Position numbers and translations under genes: made by a program
Part shown: positions 38,411-48,784 of the stretch, piece by piece
How positions within the stretch are numbered: the first letter of the stretch is position 1
Layout of the letters: each line of letters begins with the position of its first letter
Notes under the pieces: model-generated
The model's input: only the letters and a program-made list of their open reading frames with translations
Told to the model about the DNA's origin: nothing
Database searches by the model: none
Assembly (NCBI GenBank): GCA_937941765.1
Contig: CALDGQ010000069.1
Span: 1-64,000, forward strand
Direction: 5' to 3'
Length of the DNA: 64,000 nt
Origin: an uncultured Saprospiraceae bacterium
Lineage (GTDB): Bacteria > Bacteroidota > Bacteroidia > Chitinophagales > Saprospiraceae

Positions 38411-38446
38411 ATGGTCAAGTTGGAGTTTATCTAACTTGGCCATTTT
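38411..38446 (+). terminator. Intrinsic terminator
   Basis: An 11-bp stem ATGGTCAAGTT / AACTTGGCCAT (one G-T pair) with an 11-nt loop, followed by TTTTCT. It lies 34 nt after the stop of the serine hydrolase gene. Confidence 0.7.
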
Positions 38447-38603
38447 CTATTTAGCAATTCAATAAGTATTCGTTTTTGCAATCTTATTTTAACGATATTT
38501 TAAGTGGATATATGACCAACTTAACTAGGATTGTCTGTTTAAATAATTACCTTTCACCAGTCTAAATGAAACAATATTTTGTTAGCTGCTTTAAAGCATT
38601 TAT

Positions 38604-39716
38604 ATGAGACCTTATACCCTATTTATACTCTTATTTCTACCTCATATTTTGGTTGCACAAGCATTAGAAACGCAATTTCAACAACAATTGGAAACTGCAT
38701 TTGAAGAACATCCGGATGCTGTAGGTGTATTGTTGCATATTGAGTCACCTGAGCATAAAATGTCTTGGTCAACAGCAATCGGATATTCAGATGCCATTAC
38801 CAAAACAAAGCTGGATCCAGAACAGCCAGTATTAATCGCTAGTATCACGAAACCTTATGTTGCAGTTGCGATCCTACGTTTAGTAGAAATGAATAAATTT
38901 AATCTCGATAGTCCTATCAAGAAATTATTGAAAAGAAAGACTTGCAAACTATTCAAAAAAGATGGGTATAATTTAGACAAAATTACGATTAGACATTTAC
39001 TATCTCATACTTCTGGAATAGCAGACTATGTCGATGACGCTTATTTTAATTTTGTCAACGATCAACCACAACATCAATGGAAAAAATCGGAACAAATACA
39101 ACGATCCATTGACATTGGAAATCCACTTTTTGAGCCTGGAAGTGATCACAAATATGGAGACATCAATTATTTATTACTGACCGAAATCATTGAAAAATCA
39201 ACAAAAAAACCATTTTACATCTCAATGAATCAATTATTGAAATTCGATGAACTTAACATTAAAAATACATGGTTCAAAGATTTAGAACCCTACCCTGCTG
39301 ATACCAAGCCAATGGCACATCAATATTCGAAAAAGAATAATTGGGACTCTTATGATATCAATCCATCTTGGGATTTATATGGTGGTGGTGGAATTGCCAC
39401 TACTGTTAAAGAAGCTGCTTTATTTTTTCAATATTTATTTGAGGGAAAGATAATTGAAGACAACGCTATGCTAGAGGAATTATATAAATTCGTTCTACCA
39501 AAAGAAAAATCAAATTATTGTCTGGGTTTCCGTAACATAACAATGCCGACCTTCACAGCTTACTATCATGGAGGATGGTGGGGCACGGATGTCGCTTATT
39601 CTCCAGAATCTAAAAGTTCCGTTGCTATCTTCACTTTGCAAAAGGCTAAACGAGGTGAATTTGCACAATTAAGCATCGGCATGATGAAAATACTTGCTGA
39701 TAAAAATAATGAATAG
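38604..39716 (+). CDS. Beta-lactamase-fold serine hydrolase, secreted
   Basis: 370 residues, signal peptide ending HILVAQ-A. Motifs are SITK (Ser80, Lys83) and YGD (Tyr184; Gly-Asp in place of Ser-Asn), with HGGWWGTDVAYS near 320 as the third box. It is shorter than its neighbours and has no extra C-terminal domain. The GNAT gene starts only 11 nt (ATG) after its stop, so they are likely co-transcribed. Confidence 0.84.
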   Translation: MRPYTLFILLFLPHILVAQALETQFQQQLETAFEEHPDAVGVLLHIESPEHKMSWSTAIGYSDAITKTKLDPEQPVLIASITKPYVAVAILRLVEMNKFNLDSPIKKLLKRKTCKLFKKDGYNLDKITIRHLLSHTSGIADYVDDAYFNFVNDQPQHQWKKSEQIQRSIDIGNPLFEPGSDHKYGDINYLLLTEIIEKSTKKPFYISMNQLLKFDELNIKNTWFKDLEPYPADTKPMAHQYSKKNNWDSYDINPSWDLYGGGGIATTVKEAALFFQYLFEGKIIEDNAMLEELYKFVLPKEKSNYCLGFRNITMPTFTAYYHGGWWGTDVAYSPESKSSVAIFTLQKAKRGEFAQLSIGMMKILADKNNE

Positions 39717-39727
39717 ACCACTTGGGA

Positions 39728-40243
39728 ATGAATAACAACAACATTACAAACTGCACAGAAAACGATATTCCTATCATACTTAAAATGTATGAACAAGCAA
39801 GGGAATTAATGGCCATTAAAAACCAAGTTATTTGGCCGGACTTTCCAACCTCCATGATTCAAAATGAAATTACAGAAAAGCAATTATGGTGTTTGAAAAT
39901 AGAAAATGAGATGGCATGTATTTGGACTACCGCTTTTAATGATCCAATTATCTGGGGAGAAAAAGATAAAGACCCATCTGTTTATATTCATAAAATTGCA
40001 ACGGAGGCAAAATTTAGAGGCAATAATTTTGTAAAAATATTAGTGGATTGGACTAAAAACTATGCGGCAAAAAATAAAAAACAATTTATAAGATTAGACA
40101 CGGTAGGTCTAAATCATGGCTTAATAAATCATTACGAAAAACAAGGATTTAAATTTTTAGGAGCCTCCAAACTTTTATCGACTGATGGTTTACCAGATCA
40201 TTATAAAAAGGGAAAAGTTTGTTTTTTCGAGATAAAACTTTAA
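39728..40243 (+). CDS. GNAT family N-acetyltransferase
   Basis: 171 residues from the ATG at 39728 (a TTG two codons before is possible). GNAT fold: N-terminal strand-helix (TENDIPIILKMYEQARELM), a strand with CIWTTAFND, the acetyl-CoA loop IHKIATEAKFRGNNFVKIL in the R/Q-x-x-G-x position, and the last helix INHYEKQGFKFLG. The substrate is unknown. It follows a serine hydrolase gene directly and is closed off by a terminator at 40247. Confidence 0.8.
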   Translation: MNNNNITNCTENDIPIILKMYEQARELMAIKNQVIWPDFPTSMIQNEITEKQLWCLKIENEMACIWTTAFNDPIIWGEKDKDPSVYIHKIATEAKFRGNNFVKILVDWTKNYAAKNKKQFIRLDTVGLNHGLINHYEKQGFKFLGASKLLSTDGLPDHYKKGKVCFFEIKL

Positions 40244-40246
40244 AAG

Positions 40247-40276
40247 GATTTTGGTTGTTTTGCCAAAATCTGTTTT
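40247..40276 (+). terminator. Intrinsic terminator
   Basis: An 8-bp perfect stem GATTTTGG / CCAAAATC with an 8-nt loop, followed by TGTTTT. It begins 4 nt after the GNAT stop codon. Confidence 0.65.
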
Positions 40277-40303
40277 CACGCTTTCACCCTTTAATATAAC
40301 GCA

Positions 40304-41119
40304 TTGATTTCAAACAATAAACTTCCTATTAATGTTTCTCCTGAATTAATTCGGCTTTACTATTATATAGAATTTGATCAAAATATAAATGTCAATTCTG
40401 GAATCATCGTAGACGATTGTTGTTATGAATTGATGTTTGTAAAAGAAAAAAAGGTAAAAATTAATACGGGTGACAATAAGACTTTTTTGCTTCCTCCATT
40501 TTACACACTCAATAATTTACAAGGACCTTTCAAATTTGAATTCGAGGAAATGTTTACTTCTTTTTGCATCAAATTACAGCCTTGGATGAATGCTAGTTTT
40601 ATCTCAATAGAAGAATCGAAAGTATTGAATTTAAACACTTATTTCAACAATGCTGCGGATCAACTTCACCACAATATTTTCAAATCAGCATCTATCGATG
40701 AAATGATTGAACATGCTGAACGGTTTTTACTGTCGCTAACAGTTCCAAAAAAAGAAGAAGAAGTAGATGTCATAAAAAATATTTGCAATCTTATTTATGA
40801 AAAATCTGGCAACATTACGGTACAAGAAATTTCGGATAAGTATGGAATCTATCGACAAAAACTTAATGCTATTTTTAAAAAAGAAGTAAAATATACTTTA
40901 AAGACTTTTATCAACAATATTAGAATTCGTTCATGTCTTGCGCACAAATTCAAAAATCCCAACCTAACACTCACTGAAATTGCACATCAATATGGGTTTT
41001 ATGATCAAGCTCATTTTATTCGTTCTTTTAAAAAAGCTTGTGGCATCACCCCATCCGAATATGTAAAATCTCCTGGATATTCGCGGTTGCCATATGAATT
41101 AACGTACGACAAATACTAA
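40304..41119 (+). CDS. AraC family transcriptional regulator
   Basis: 271 residues from a TTG start at 40304 (no ATG near the front). The N-terminal half is a beta-rich ligand/dimer domain (LIRLYYYIEFDQNINVNSGI, FLLPPFYTLNNLQGPFKFEF). The C-terminal 100 residues carry two helix-turn-helices (NITVQEISDKYGIYRQKLNA, then LTLTEIAHQYGFYDQAHFIRS and CGITPSEYVK). It lies just upstream of the 964-residue double serine hydrolase in the same direction and is the obvious candidate to control it. Confidence 0.85.
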   Translation: MISNNKLPINVSPELIRLYYYIEFDQNINVNSGIIVDDCCYELMFVKEKKVKINTGDNKTFLLPPFYTLNNLQGPFKFEFEEMFTSFCIKLQPWMNASFISIEESKVLNLNTYFNNAADQLHHNIFKSASIDEMIEHAERFLLSLTVPKKEEEVDVIKNICNLIYEKSGNITVQEISDKYGIYRQKLNAIFKKEVKYTLKTFINNIRIRSCLAHKFKNPNLTLTEIAHQYGFYDQAHFIRSFKKACGITPSEYVKSPGYSRLPYELTYDKY

Positions 41120-41189
41120 ATTTTACGCACTACCATTTGTACAATTTTATTCAATAAATGATGTCTAAATTGCAGACAAAAAACATCCT

Positions 41190-44084
41190 ATGCGTCATCG
41201 GTTTATAGTTCTAACTTCACTTTTCTTATTTGTTTGTTCCAACATTTTATTCGCACAAAAAAATTGTGGCAAATTAAAAAGTGATAAATCTTATCAAGAA
41301 AAAATTGAAACTTCAACCTATCATCAATATGAATTAAATCTAAAAAAAGGAACAGTTGCTCTTCTTGTCTTGGATTATAATGTCGGATTATTACTAACTG
41401 TCGTTAATCCGGAAGGAATTATTGTAGAGAAAGTAAGTACGAACGAAACAGCAAGTCACCTAATTTTTGAGTCAACCATAGCTGGTAAATATCAATTTTA
41501 CATCAACACACTCGAGGATGAAAAAAAACAAGGTAATTACACACTCAATGCGCATTATTTACCTTCAAATAAAGATGGAAAGTTAGACCAAATAAAAAAA
41601 CTTATTCAACTTTTGCAGAAACCAAACCGTGCAGGTCTAGCAATCGCAATTCTTCAAGATAATCAATCTATATTTGAACATTATAATGGTTTCTCGAATG
41701 TAGAAAATCAAATTTACAACAACAAAGAAACCGTTTTTGAATTAGCATCTGTTTCTAAACAATTTACCGCATTTGCAATAGCAATGTTAGATGAAGAAGG
41801 TAAGTTATCAGTAGAAGATGACATTCGGAAATATTTTCCAGAACTCCCCATTTATAAAACTCCTATCCAAATTAAACATTTACTTAACCATACTTCTGGC
41901 ATCATAGAGTCGGACAATTCCTTAGAATTAGCTGGATTTGAAAATGACCCAATTGGAATTGACAGAGTGCTCAATTTTCTAAAAAACACACCTGATCAGT
42001 ATTTTGAATCAGGTTCAGAATTTAGTTATTCCAATGATGGATATACTTTGTTGGGTGAACTTGTAACTCGAGTTACCAAACAATCTTTCAAATCTTGGAT
42101 GAAGAAAAACTTATTTGACCCATTAAAAATGAAACATACTTCAATTCGAGATTCGCCACAAAACATCATCCCCAATCGTGCGATATCGTATGCTCAATAT
42201 AATGGTGATAGTGATTTTCTTAGGCGAAGTTTTGATTTTTTTGCTCCAGGTGGATGTTCCGTAAGATCCAATATTTCAGACTTGATTAAATGGGTCAATT
42301 ATCTCGATCAAGGCTACGTTGCTGATGAAAAAATATTTAAAAAAATTAACCAACGAAATACTTTTAATGATGGAGATACCACGCAATATTCTTATGGCAA
42401 TTTTATTACAGATTTCCGAGGTTTAAAAAGAATTAGTCACCTTGGTTTATCCGCAGGATTTACAACTTCTATTGCGAGATTTCCAGAACAAAATGTAAGC
42501 TTCATTTTGCTAGGAACTGATGGAGAATTTCCAAATTATTATTTGTCTAGAAAGATGTATGAAATTTATTTGGAAGAGCAACTCAAGCCTATCACTAAAA
42601 AATTTGAAGGCATTAAGACGGCTGCACTAAGTAAGGAAACACAAAAAGAAATTAAATCTGATCTCCAAGCGGCAAATATGAAGGATTACGAAGGAACCTA
42701 TTTTTCGCAACAAATAAATACTACTTATACTTTTCAAGTACAGCAAGACACCCTATTTGCACTGTCTGCAGCTTACCCGCCCATACCGATTATTGCTGCC
42801 AAAGGAGATACTTTGGAGACCGATGAAGATTTTATGATTTCTATTATTTTCAAAAGAGGTTATGATGGCAATGTAAGTGATTGCAGAATTTATCATGATG
42901 ACGATGATTATAGTATTGCTTTTACGAAAATTTCAACCGCTAAAAAATGGCCTAAATCTAGCCTTTGGAAATCAAAAGTTTACGTAGATAAGATGAAGGA
43001 AAAATTGACAAAAGTCGAAGCTTCTAAAAAACTGGTAGGTTTTGGGGTTACCGTATTTGATGAAACAGAAACGTTTTTACAAGAAGGATACGGATTTGCT
43101 AACATTGAAAATGGGAAACGCTATAACGCTGAAACGGTCCAATTGATCGCTTCAATCTCAAAAAGTATAACTGGTACGGCAGTCATGAAAGCAATGGAAT
43201 TAGTTCATTTTCAGTTGGATGACGCGATAAACGACTACTTGCCTTACAAAATAATAAACCCGAAATTTCCAGAAGAAGAAATCACCATTCGACATTTGCT
43301 AACTCACACCAGCTCATTGGACGATCCTGATAATTATCGTCATGGATACGTTTTTCAAAAACCACTTATTAAAGACAATTGGCCGGTTCCTCATCACAAG
43401 ACTTTACATTTTTACAACAATAATGAAAAATTACCACTTTCTGACTTCCTCGATCTTTTAATTTCTCCAAAAGGAAAATGGTACGACGAATCGAAAATGT
43501 TTACAAAAGAAAAGCCAGGAACTAATTTTGAATACAGCAATTTAGGGTTTGCATTGTTAGGTTATATTATTGAATTGACTTCAAAAGTTGATTTTAAGGA
43601 TTTCACACAAAAACATATCTTTGATCCATTAGATATGAAATCCGCAACGTGGGAACTAGCGCAAGTAAACCCTGCCCATGAAACTTTATATTATTTAGAA
43701 AATTACAACACTTGCCCTCCCTACGCTTGCAATACCTTACCCGACGGCAACTTATACATTAACATGATTGACCTAACAAAATTTTTGCAAGAAGCCATTC
43801 GCGGATATGCGGGAAGAGGAAAAATTCTATCGCAATCAAGCTATCAAGAAATGTTCAGAAGTCAAACAGATTTATTCGAAATAGAAGGTGGCCTTGGTTG
43901 GGATTTATCTATCTCTTGCTGTATCGGTCATGCTGGAAATGATTTTGGTGCAAGCACTGTTATGTATTTTGAACCAAAAACTGGTATCGGTAGAATTGTT
44001 TTTTGCAATACAAGCTCAGAATTAGAAGAAATTGCTGATGAATTTTATGGTATTATGAATTTGTTGTTTCTGGAGGATCTTTGA
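41190..44084 (+). CDS. Double beta-lactamase-fold serine hydrolase (two catalytic domains fused)
   Basis: 964 residues. Signal peptide (to NILFAQ), then a small beta domain of bacterial pre-peptidase type (about 25-125), then catalytic domain 1 (SVSK Ser187-Lys190, YSN Tyr280, HLG third box), a lipocalin-like linker (about 500-600), and catalytic domain 2 (SISK Ser655-Lys658, YSN Tyr782, a GHAGND-type third box near the end). All nucleophile, Lys and Tyr residues are intact in both domains. Domain 1 plus linker resembles the enzyme at 29722 and domain 2 resembles the one at 27388, so the gene looks like a fusion of these two neighbouring types. Confidence 0.87.
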   Translation: MRHRFIVLTSLFLFVCSNILFAQKNCGKLKSDKSYQEKIETSTYHQYELNLKKGTVALLVLDYNVGLLLTVVNPEGIIVEKVSTNETASHLIFESTIAGKYQFYINTLEDEKKQGNYTLNAHYLPSNKDGKLDQIKKLIQLLQKPNRAGLAIAILQDNQSIFEHYNGFSNVENQIYNNKETVFELASVSKQFTAFAIAMLDEEGKLSVEDDIRKYFPELPIYKTPIQIKHLLNHTSGIIESDNSLELAGFENDPIGIDRVLNFLKNTPDQYFESGSEFSYSNDGYTLLGELVTRVTKQSFKSWMKKNLFDPLKMKHTSIRDSPQNIIPNRAISYAQYNGDSDFLRRSFDFFAPGGCSVRSNISDLIKWVNYLDQGYVADEKIFKKINQRNTFNDGDTTQYSYGNFITDFRGLKRISHLGLSAGFTTSIARFPEQNVSFILLGTDGEFPNYYLSRKMYEIYLEEQLKPITKKFEGIKTAALSKETQKEIKSDLQAANMKDYEGTYFSQQINTTYTFQVQQDTLFALSAAYPPIPIIAAKGDTLETDEDFMISIIFKRGYDGNVSDCRIYHDDDDYSIAFTKISTAKKWPKSSLWKSKVYVDKMKEKLTKVEASKKLVGFGVTVFDETETFLQEGYGFANIENGKRYNAETVQLIASISKSITGTAVMKAMELVHFQLDDAINDYLPYKIINPKFPEEEITIRHLLTHTSSLDDPDNYRHGYVFQKPLIKDNWPVPHHKTLHFYNNNEKLPLSDFLDLLISPKGKWYDESKMFTKEKPGTNFEYSNLGFALLGYIIELTSKVDFKDFTQKHIFDPLDMKSATWELAQVNPAHETLYYLENYNTCPPYACNTLPDGNLYINMIDLTKFLQEAIRGYAGRGKILSQSSYQEMFRSQTDLFEIEGGLGWDLSISCCIGHAGNDFGASTVMYFEPKTGIGRIVFCNTSSELEEIADEFYGIMNLLFLEDL

Positions 44085-44599
44085 GTTTACAATAGAACAT
44101 ATCGCCTTTGTATCATTCATTACACTATTGATTTGGTTCCTTATTATTAGACAATTTTTAGAGACTTGAATGAAAATCACAACATCTTACTTACACATCA
44201 TACAAAGAATACATCGCAGTCGAAAACAAGCCCCCTTATCGAATTTTAGCCGATAAAAGATCAGAGCTTTATCAACCAAGAATTGTAAAAAGTAAAAAGA
44301 AATCCATTAAATCGCCTGAAGAATTGACAGCTTTACAACGGTTTTTTTATTTGAATCCTGGGTATTTAGTAGAGATTGGGTGAAGGTTTCTTGCATATTT
44401 TAGTCACACATTAACATTCTACTGCATTTATAATCCAATCATTTACAGCAATTTATACTTAAAAAATAGCACTACATACTACAAAATAAACATATTATTA
44501 AAAAATACCATGTCATAAATTAGAAAAATCAAAAATGTATGTGGTTGTGCGAATTAACATCTTAATACTTATTCAAAGTGTTACAAGTATAATCCCAAA
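44085..44599 (+). other. Gene-poor stretch with one orphan coding fragment (44174-44383)
   Basis: One frame from 44174 to the TGA at 44381-44383 is open for 69 codons without a start, reading SYKEYIAVENKPPYRILADK and ending RFFYLNPGYLVEIG. It has protein-like composition but is not recognised and is preceded by a stop, so it is probably the tail of a lost gene. The remaining 200 nt before 44600 are AT-rich with no recognisable box. Confidence 0.35.
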
Positions 44600-47399
44600 A
44601 TGAAACGAGTCAGTCTAATTTTCCTTATTGGAGTATTTTATACATTGGGTTCACGTTGTTATGGACAATCAATTACGTGGGGACCAACCTTGCCTGCTGG
44701 TACAGTCGAATCATTGACTGTTTTGGTTGATGACGGACTTGCGCAATTTGAATTCGTCAATGATGCCACCGCACTTACTAATGGTACAATAGAAATTGAT
44801 TTAGGAATTGGAGTAACCTATCTTGCGGGTACTTTAAGTTATACGACTAGCAATAACGCGGTTTTAACAGAACTTTCTAGCACCGGCGACAATCTTGTTA
44901 TTATTGAAATGGGAAGTGTTGATGCAAATGAGCAAATCTTTTTTTCATTTAAAAGAGAAGCAATTTGTGAAGCTCGGACGCATAAATTAAGTGGAGGTAC
45001 TTTTAAATGAAGCGTTGCACGTGAATGAAGAGCTGAGTAATAATATTAACATGACTTACACGAAACCAATATTAAATAATACTCCACTCAATCAAATCCA
45101 ATCTACGTATACTACTGAGGTGGTTTGGGATGTGGATGTTTGCAATGCAACACCAAGTCAACAAGTTGATTACAACTGGCTTATTTTAGACAATTCTAGC
45201 AATATTGACCTTGTAATTACAGATATTTTTGACTTCACTACATGTGTTGAAATACCGATTACTACTACCAATTATGGAGATGGAAAATTATTTGTCCCAG
45301 TGGATGAACTGGCAGGAGGCACTTGCAAAACCATTAAAATAAAAGCACAAAATCTTTCTTGTGAAGTAGCAGACATCGTTGTAAATCAAGGATGGAATTG
45401 CAATGCTTATCCAACAGAAATTTCAACATTAACTAATTGTGAAACACCTAATTTTTTAAGAGCAATTCCTGAAGCTTCACAAATTACGACTGCCATCACA
45501 GATTTAGTCGATACTCCAGCGGACCCAACTGACCCTTCAAGTGGTGATTTTGGAAATAGTACAATTGATATGTGTACACTTTTTCCTGTAGAGTTCAATA
45601 TAAGTAATTCCGATTTTGCTACTATATATGATGTTCGTTATCGAGTCACTTTGTCGAATCTGGGAGTTGGAATGAGTTATGTTCCGAACAGTGCAACGAT
45701 TGAAGTAGAAGGAGTCGATGTTTTAAACGCACCAAGGCTTATAGATGCTATTGGAGAAAGTTTAATCATGAACAGCACAGGAGGCACTTGGGATATTGCA
45801 TTGTCAGATTTAGATTTTGCAAATTTTGGCAATAATCAAGGGCTAACAGGTGCTGGTATCAATCCTAATAACAATGAAGTTACAATAAGGTGGTTAATGG
45901 AAATTGATTGCGACATGATAAGTCTCGACAACATTACAATTGAAAGTTTTGCAAACGCACCTTGCTTAGAACCAGCGATCGGTAATGGAAATAAAATAGT
46001 TAGTTCGCCACTAAATATCACAAATGCATTTCTCCCTTACTCAACAGTTATCAATAGCAACATCAGTCCTGATGGCATTTTCGAAAATTGCGATGCTATT
46101 AAAACAATCAGTGTAGACGCGAGCATATCAGGTGGTGTTACCGGTGCCAACGATTCGTTGCATGTAATTTTACCCGCTGGTGTCTATTATGATGACAACT
46201 TAAATTGTTCAAGTGCAAATTGTGTTACATTAGGTAACATACAAACCGTTGAAGGGCAACAAACTATTTCGTTTTTATATCCTAGTGGGATTATCAACAC
46301 GACTGTTTCTTTAGAGTTTGATGTCATTTCTGGAAATATAACATGCCAAACAAATGAAATTCAATTAAAAAGTGTGGCACAAACTTCAGGATTACCATGT
46401 GGTACAGGTACCTGTCCATATACAAAAGTAATTACCGGATCTGTTATCTCAGGCATTGAAATGCTGAAACCAATTTATGATTTGACATTTAGCTTGAGCT
46501 CTTATGACCCTGTTTTAGACAGTTATGAATATGCGCTTGAAATACAAAATTCAGGTATTACTGCAAACGAGTCAGTCACGGTTGATTTCTATTGCGTCAA
46601 TGAAATGTTAGATGGTGTAGATGAAGCGATAGGTGTTCAGGATTTTATCGTGATACCTCCTATTCCATCAAATACAACCTATACTACCACTGGTACCTTG
46701 ACAGGAATAGCATGTGATGTATCAAGAGGGATTGCTGCGATGGTTACTCCGACCTCCAGTCCAGGTGATAGTAATTGCTTTTGTGCAAATGAAGACTTAA
46801 CTAATTTACCAATTGCTATGAATCAGGTATTTCTTGCTGTAGATTTCATCTCCTTTACAGTCTCCGAAAACAATTGTCGCCGCCAATTAAATTGGACGGC
46901 TACAGATGTAGAAGATTTAATGGCATACGAAATTATGAGAAGCATTGATGGAAATGCTTTTTATACTATATCCACTATTGACAATGAAGCAATAAATCCG
47001 CTCGACATCAATACTTATACTTATGAAGATAACGAACAGATATGCAGTGCTAATTTTTATTACAAATTAAAATTAATCAATACCGACAACACATTTGAAT
47101 ATTCAGAAACTACAATTTTACAATCAGATTGTTATGAAAATATAATTACCCCCTACCCCAATCCTGCCAATTCAGCTTTTAAATTAAATTTCGGAGAGGA
47201 ACATTGCACCTCCAAAATTACAGGTATTAAGATCTATAGTGCTATAGGGAAATTTATAAGACATATACCAGTTGACGATCAGATCGATTTGAATGCATTA
47301 GAAATTGATATCCAAGATTATAAAAATGGATTGTATTTTATCAATATTGAACAGGCAGGTGAATTAGATGTTATTACAAAGTTGATTGTGAATCATTAA
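44600..47399 (+). pseudogene. T9SS-exported repeat protein split by a frameshift (about 930 aa if joined)
   Basis: Two overlapping frames make one protein. Frame A (44600-45010, 136 codons) gives a signal peptide and SGGTFK-stop; frame B (44991-47399) continues NEALHVNEELSNNINMTY. Removing one A at TTTTAAATGA near 44997-45010 joins SGGTF to NEALHVN. The body consists of DUF11/CARDB-like beta domains typical of conserved-repeat surface proteins. It ends with a T9SS type A sorting domain (PYPNPANSAFKLNF ... NGLYFINIEQAGELDVITKLIVNH). Whether the shift is a true mutation, a sequencing error or recoding cannot be decided here. Confidence 0.75.
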
Positions 47400-47529
47400 T
47401 AGATTGAATTTCTTTTCTCTTTTTTAGAATTACACTTAACGGAAGATTATGAAGCAAGAAACGTTTTTCGTATGTTTGATTCGAATATAAAAATACATTC
47501 TTTCTACAGCGTAATAAGTCAATTAAATA

Positions 47530-47787
47530 ATGGCCAAACTAAAACTAGACCTCCACGACATCTATAATAAAGGTTGGAAAATAGACCAAGCACTCAACGA
47601 CATCATTGATGAAGCTGTAGAGAAAAAAATCAAAACTGTAGAAATCATTCCAGGAAAAGGTTCTGGTCAACTCAAGAAAAAAGTCATTCGTTTTCTTCAG
47701 CAAAAACACATCAAACAGAAATACCATCGGCTAGATAAAGACAGTAAAAACTTTGGACGACTGTTTGTCTATTTTAAATTTAAGTAA
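47530..47787 (+). CDS. Smr domain protein, minimal (85 aa)
   Basis: A stand-alone Smr (MutS2 C-terminal) domain. The LDLH motif (residues 6-9) and IIPGKGSGQLKKKV (the GxG turn) are present. Smr domains are often nicking endonucleases or RNA-binding modules, with the LDLH aspartate/histidine important for activity. It is a single-domain version without an N-terminal extension, as found in many Bacteroidota. ATG start at 47530; no operon partner. Confidence 0.85.
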   Translation: MAKLKLDLHDIYNKGWKIDQALNDIIDEAVEKKIKTVEIIPGKGSGQLKKKVIRFLQQKHIKQKYHRLDKDSKNFGRLFVYFKFK

Positions 47788-47878
47788 TACTTCCTCAAAA
47801 TCTTTTGTCAAATTCTTACAAATATGGATTGTAGTTAATATGTTGCGACATATTTAAACTATATTGTTAGAAAAAAAG

Positions 47879-48784
47879 ATGAAAAAATCAATACTCCCCT
47901 TATTACTTTGCTGCACAATCAATTTAACCGCTCAAATCCAATTTAATAATTTTGAAAACAACAATAATCTAGACGTCGTCATTGGCCCCTCTTCTATGGA
48001 TTCAATTTGGCAAATAGGCGTTCCTCAAAAAACATTGTTTGACGTGTCTTTCAGCGATCCAAATGCCATTTTAACGGATTCGATAAATAATTATGGCACC
48101 AATTTATCCGCTACTTTTGAAATTGAAATAAACGAAGAAACCATGTGGTCTTTTCCATTCATTCAATTAGAATGGATGCAAAAAATTGATGCAGAGACAG
48201 GTGTAGATGGCGGTATCATTGAAGCTTCCTATGACCAAGGTGTTACTTGGCAAAATGTTTTGGACGATCCTATTTACAGACCTGCTATTGTTGGCCAATA
48301 TCAAATTGACACGCTTCATAACAATAGACTTGGATTAACTGGCACGTCAACCGATTGGCAATGGATTGGATTGTGCTGGGGTACTCCGATTGGAGAACAC
48401 CCATTTCCACTAGAAACAATTAAACTTCGATTTACGTTTATTTCTGATGGAAATCATACTGAACAAGAAGGCTGGATGATTGATAATTTCTTGACTCTTG
48501 GTGAAGTGATAGGCAGTACAACCAATTCTGGGCAAATAATCCCACTAGATATTTATCCTAATCCTGCAACCAAAGAAGTAATTCTAGACACCCAAAATAT
48601 AACTGGTGAAGATATAAAAATTCAAATCATCGATGCTTCCGGAAGAAAAGTGTTAGATAAATCTATCGAAAACATGAATATGGAAAAACAGGTTCTTTCT
48701 TTAGAGAATTATTCGAAAGGAATCTACTTTATTCAACTAATTGTTGAGGATCAAATTTATTTGCAGAAATTTATAAAAATGTAA
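47879..48784 (+). CDS. T9SS-exported protein (301 aa)
   Basis: Signal peptide MKKSILPLLLCCTINLTAQ from the ATG at 47879 (an in-frame TTG lies 5 codons upstream). The central part (about 20-210) looks like a jelly-roll/MAM-like lectin domain (FPFIQLEWMQKIDAETGVDG, LRFTFISDGNHTEQEGWMID). The last 75 residues (LDIYPNPATKEVIL ... GIYFIQLIVEDQIYLQKFIKM) form a type A T9SS sorting domain. The role is not known; it is secreted or surface-attached. Confidence 0.8.
   Translation: MKKSILPLLLCCTINLTAQIQFNNFENNNNLDVVIGPSSMDSIWQIGVPQKTLFDVSFSDPNAILTDSINNYGTNLSATFEIEINEETMWSFPFIQLEWMQKIDAETGVDGGIIEASYDQGVTWQNVLDDPIYRPAIVGQYQIDTLHNNRLGLTGTSTDWQWIGLCWGTPIGEHPFPLETIKLRFTFISDGNHTEQEGWMIDNFLTLGEVIGSTTNSGQIIPLDIYPNPATKEVILDTQNITGEDIKIQIIDASGRKVLDKSIENMNMEKQVLSLENYSKGIYFIQLIVEDQIYLQKFIKM

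Noticed and set aside
27388-44084. True antibiotic-resistance beta-lactamases
   Set aside because: The domains have SxxK and YxN/D but none shows a clear KTG box, and extra domains fit the broad serine hydrolase family; resistance cannot be claimed.
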